DNA of 64,000 nt from Thermus altitudinis (lineage in GTDB: Bacteria > Deinococcota > Deinococci > Deinococcales > Thermaceae), in the NCBI RefSeq assembly GCF_022760835.1, contig NZ_JAKTNQ010000004.1, forward strand, positions 1-64,000. Direction: 5' to 3'. Below the pieces are notes generated by a model. That model was not told the origin of the DNA and made no database searches. It saw only the letters and a list, made by a program, of their open reading frames with translations. Of the stretch, positions 61,117 through 64,000 are shown piece after piece. The translations under genes were made by a program, and so were the position numbers. Every line of letters starts with the position of its first letter. The stretch's first letter is position 1.

Positions 61117-62100
61117 CTACTCGTAACGAATCCTGGGGTCCACCCAGGTCAAAAGGAGGTCGGAAAGCAGATTGCCCACCATCAGGAGGACTAGACCTAT
61201 GGTGAGGAAGCCGGCCACCATGTAAAGGTCTTGTTGCTGCAATGAGTCCAGAAGGAGCGGGGTGATCCCAGGCCAGGCCATGACCACCTCCACCAGCCCC
61301 GCCCCCGAAATCAGCCCAGGCAAAATGCCCCCTATGTTGGCCACAAAGGGAATGACGGCGTTCCTAAGGGCATGCTTGTAGACCACGACCCGCTCCGCCA
61401 AGCCCTTGGCCCGGGCGGTGCGGATGTAATCCTGGGAGAGCACCTCCAGCATCTGCCCCCGCATGACCCGGGAAAAACCCGCGATGTCACTGGTGGTTAC
61501 CACGATGATGGGAATCACCGCATGCCAGGCGATATCCAGGATCTTTTTCCAAGGGTCAAACTGCTCAAAGCCGCTACTGGTCATGCCCGACACCGGGAAA
61601 ACCATCACCCCCGTGCGGAAGTAGACCTGCAGGATCAGGTACATGAAGATCAGGGCCAGGAAAAAGTTGGGGATGGCCAAGCCAATGTAGGCCAGAAAGG
61701 AGATCACCCGGTCCCCCAGGGAGTATTGGCGCAAGGCCCCGTAGATCCCTACGGGAATGGCCACCAGGAATAGGAAAAGGGTGGATGGCACCACGATAAC
61801 CATGGAGTTGACCACCCGAGGCCAGACGATGTCCAGCACCGGGGCCTGGTAGGCGAAGGAATAGCCCAGGTTGAGGTGCAAAAGGTTATGCATCCACAGG
61901 AGATACTGCTCATGGATGGGCCGGTCCAGGCCAAACTGGGACCTGAGGCGGGCAATGGTCTCGGGGGTCACCTTGGGGTCCAGCTCCAACTGGGTCAGGT
62001 AATCCCCAGGGGCCAACTGGATGATGAGAAAGGCCAAAAAGGTGGCCCCAAAAAAGGTGGGCACCAGGTAGAGGATTCGGCGAAGGATGTATGCGGTCAT
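61117..62100 (-). CDS. oppB: Oligopeptide-type ABC transporter permease (OppB)
   Basis: 327 residues, six membrane helices: N-terminal YILRRILYLVPTFFGATFLAFLIIQLAPGD, LRSQFGLDRPIHEQYLLW, and the EAA loop TARAKGLAERVVVYKHALRNAVIP. Forms the channel with OppC. A stable hairpin in the 55-base gap separates it from the binding-protein gene. Confidence 0.93.
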   Translation of the reverse strand: MTAYILRRILYLVPTFFGATFLAFLIIQLAPGDYLTQLELDPKVTPETIARLRSQFGLDRPIHEQYLLWMHNLLHLNLGYSFAYQAPVLDIVWPRVVNSMVIVVPSTLFLFLVAIPVGIYGALRQYSLGDRVISFLAYIGLAIPNFFLALIFMYLILQVYFRTGVMVFPVSGMTSSGFEQFDPWKKILDIAWHAVIPIIVVTTSDIAGFSRVMRGQMLEVLSQDYIRTARAKGLAERVVVYKHALRNAVIPFVANIGGILPGLISGAGLVEVVMAWPGITPLLLDSLQQQDLYMVAGFLTIGLVLLMVGNLLSDLLLTWVDPRIRYE

Positions 62101-62111
62101 GGCTTCCCAAA

Positions 62112-62143
62112 GTATCCCCGGGGTCAGCGGACCCCGGGGATAC
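62112..62143 (-). other. Intercistronic stem-loop oppA-oppB
   Basis: A perfect 14-bp stem (GTATCCCCGGGGTC against its complement) with a 4-base loop, followed on the minus strand by TTTGGG. Such structures between binding-protein and permease genes usually protect the upstream mRNA or terminate partially, giving more binding protein. Confidence 0.7.
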
Positions 62144-62155
62144 CGTACAACTAGC

Positions 62156-63907
62156 TCATTTCTTGATGAAGGTCAGCTCCAGCTGCCGCTGGCCCCAGAT
62201 GCTGCTGATGATGGCATCGGGGTGCTCCCCACCCAGGCGGTTGTTCCAGGCGGGATGGTAGTTGGGGCCGGCGATGTAGATGACGGGAAGAAGCTGGGCC
62301 TCAATCTCCTGCATGCGGTAACCGATCTCCACCCGCTTCTTGAAGTCCAGTTCGCTACGGCCACGGGAGTAGAGGGCATCCAGCTGCGTCTCCCTGGGGT
62401 CCAGGCACTGGCCCGACTTGTTCCACATGTGCAGGTTGCCCTTGCAGGGCACCACGTTGGCGCCAAAGGGCCAGTCCAGCCCCCCACCGGTAAGGCCGAT
62501 GATGATGGCGTCAAAGGGCCGGTCGGGACCGGAGGAGAGCAACTGCCCCACCAGGGTGTTGAAGTCAATGGCGGTGAAGTTCACCTTCACCCCCACCTTC
62601 TTGGCCTCGTCCACGATGAGCTTGGCAATCTGCTCCCGCTGGGCGTTGCCGGCGTTGGTGGAAAGGTTGAACTCGAGCCTCCTCCCCTTGGAGTCCACCA
62701 GGAAGCCTTCCTTGTCCTTCTTGGTGAAGCCCAACTCCGCCAGGAGCTTGGCCGCCTCCTGCAGGTTGTACTCGTATTTGGGCACCTTGGGGTTCACCCA
62801 CTGGGTGAGCACTGGGTAAACGCTGCTGTACATGGGGGTGCCCAGGCCGCCGTAGACGATATCAATCACCGCCTGGCGGTTGACGATGTGGCTCATGGCC
62901 CGGCGGAACTTGTCCGAGCGGAAGAGGCTTTGCTTGAAGGGATCCGAGGCCTTATTCCAGTTGAAGACCATAAACTGGCTGCTGGCCACCGGGGAAGCGT
63001 TCACCTTGATGGTGGCGTCCAAACGGCCCTGCTGGATGGCCTGGCGGATCTGGGAGATGTGGTCCACCGTGGCAGGGGCCATCACATCGATGTTGCCCGC
63101 CAAGAACTCCGCCAGTTGGGCATTGGTGTCCTTAACGATGCGAATCTCCCGGCGGTCCAGGTAAGGCAGGGGATTCCCCGCCTCGTCCTTGTTCCACTCG
63201 CCGAAGGCGGGGTTGCGCTTCAGAACCAGGCGCTCCCCGGGCCGGTAGCTTTCAATGAGCCAGGGCCCACCGGAAACGATGTTCTCCGGCTTTTCGTTAA
63301 GGGTCCACATCTTCTTGATGCCCTCGGCCCCCTCCTTTTGGTAGACGGGCCCAAAGATGTGGGCGGGCCAAGGAACAAAGCCGGCCACGCTAAAGGCCTC
63401 GGCATCCGTCTTGGGGTAGATGAAGCGGATGGTGTAGTCGTCTATCTTGCGCAGGGTGATGGGCTTTCCGTCCAGGAAGAAGGAGTCATAGCTGTTGGAC
63501 CCCACGGCCTTATCGGTGTGGATGCGCCAGGTCATGATCCAGTCGTCGGCGGTGATGGGCTTGCCGTCGGACCACTTCATCCCCCGGCGAATCTTGAAGG
63601 TTATCTCCAACTTGTTCGGGCTGATGCTCCAGGACTCGGCCATGTAGGGGATCCAGTCCCCCGTGGTGGGGTCGCGCCGCACCAGGCCAATGGGCCCGGC
63701 GAGAAGGCTAGGAACATTGCCCGCCTCCGCCGTGATGAAGGGGTTGAAGGTGCGGTAGTCCGAGATCACCGCTTCCCGAATGGTGCCCCCCCGTTTCACC
63801 TCAGAGGGCTTGGCCACCGTCCACTTCTGGGGCCAAACAAAAGTCTGGGCGCTGGCCATGCCGACCAGAGCCGCGACGCTCACCAAAACCGCCACAATTT
63901 TTCTCAT
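62156..63907 (-). CDS. oppA: Extracellular solute-binding protein, family 5 (OppA/DppA type)
   Basis: 583 residues with a signal peptide (RKIVAVLVSVAALVGMASA, cleavage likely at ASA-QT) and no lipobox, so it is a periplasmic-type protein rather than a lipoprotein. TFKIRRGMKWSDGKPITADDWIMTWR is the family 5 signature. Peptides are the default cargo; such proteins in thermophiles may also bind oligosaccharides. GAGGAGGT lies 8 bases before the ATG, and a strong promoter precedes it. Confidence 0.93.
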   Translation of the reverse strand: MRKIVAVLVSVAALVGMASAQTFVWPQKWTVAKPSEVKRGGTIREAVISDYRTFNPFITAEAGNVPSLLAGPIGLVRRDPTTGDWIPYMAESWSISPNKLEITFKIRRGMKWSDGKPITADDWIMTWRIHTDKAVGSNSYDSFFLDGKPITLRKIDDYTIRFIYPKTDAEAFSVAGFVPWPAHIFGPVYQKEGAEGIKKMWTLNEKPENIVSGGPWLIESYRPGERLVLKRNPAFGEWNKDEAGNPLPYLDRREIRIVKDTNAQLAEFLAGNIDVMAPATVDHISQIRQAIQQGRLDATIKVNASPVASSQFMVFNWNKASDPFKQSLFRSDKFRRAMSHIVNRQAVIDIVYGGLGTPMYSSVYPVLTQWVNPKVPKYEYNLQEAAKLLAELGFTKKDKEGFLVDSKGRRLEFNLSTNAGNAQREQIAKLIVDEAKKVGVKVNFTAIDFNTLVGQLLSSGPDRPFDAIIIGLTGGGLDWPFGANVVPCKGNLHMWNKSGQCLDPRETQLDALYSRGRSELDFKKRVEIGYRMQEIEAQLLPVIYIAGPNYHPAWNNRLGGEHPDAIISSIWGQRQLELTFIKK

Positions 63908-63936
63908 AGCGTTTACCTCCTCTTAGCCTTACGCTG

Positions 63937-63969
63937 GACAGGGTACCCGCTTCTTCTGGACCCTGTCAA
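63937..63969 (-). promoter_or_regulatory. oppA promoter with an inverted repeat
   Basis: TTGACA (63969-63964), 18-base spacer, TACCCT (63945-63940). GACAGGGT and ACCCTGTC (63937-63944 and 63960-63967) form a perfect 8-bp inverted repeat with a 15-base spacer, covering both boxes; a repressor dimer bound there would block the polymerase. Confidence 0.65.
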
Positions 63970-64000
63970 GGGTCGCCGTACCTTGACCCCGGCTGCCCTT

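Overview
The window is about two-thirds G+C, with dense genes, many 1-8 bp gene overlaps and almost no spacer. It comes from a Thermus species. The L25/TL5 protein, TtuA, TtuB, RuvB, FtsH, D-Ala-D-Ala ligase and RNase HI all read like Thermus thermophilus orthologues recalled from memory, and the alpha-galactosidase/GalT pair is of the AgaT type known from galactoside-using Thermus. No insertion sequence, CRISPR array, rRNA or phage gene is visible.

Layout. 1-9.5 kb: end of an acyl-CoA ligase, IscR-like/IscS pair, zinc/manganese ABC transporter, PanB, RuvB, a DUF4388/pseudo-receiver protein, a TPR protein and FtsH. 9.5-24.6 kb: one leftward run of ten genes for oligosaccharide use (deacetylase, two GPH symporters, two GH2, GH31, GH36, GalT, GlpK, GlpD), most joined by ATGA/GTGA overlaps. 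24.7-30.8 kb (leftward): Ddl, Pth, L25, a DsrE-OsmC-TSUP sulfur cassette, Prs, MTA/SAH nucleosidase and LuxS. 30.85-32.43 kb: an A+T-richer two-gene island with a ComFC-like phosphoribosyltransferase overlapping a minimal DprA-like protein, inserted between luxS and guaA. 32.5-45.9 kb: GuaA, GYD and VOC proteins, an Uma2 remnant, RNase HI, a leucine-degradation pair, small metal/Fe-S proteins, tRNA-Ser, a TilS-TadA fusion, a GH13 alpha-glucosidase, two methyltransferases and a DJ-1 protein. 46-57.6 kb: tRNA-Leu, Lnt, a phosphoesterase, QueG, Hom and ThrC flanking an Uma2 gene, small membrane proteins, a triple ATP-cone kinase, tRNA-Cys and tRNA-Val, TtuA/TtuB, and AcuC/AcuB. 57.7-63.9 kb: a peptide-type ABC transporter (OppABC, OppDF).

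How genes work together. The sugar operon can import galactosides, release galactose, glucose or mannose, convert galactose 1-phosphate and burn glycerol. Co-transcription of GlpK/GlpD with alpha- and beta-galactosidase-type enzymes suggests galactosyl-glycerol as one substrate (inference). TilS-TadA, QueG, TtuA/TtuB and IscS are all tRNA-modification or sulfur-supply functions.

Regulation. Many genes have a TANNNT -10 box exactly 6-7 bases before an ATG or GTG, the signature of leaderless transcription. Two divergent pairs share the TA of back-to-back -10 boxes. Several convergent pairs end on one shared CTAG. Two protein genes take their stop codon from the D-loop of a downstream tRNA gene.
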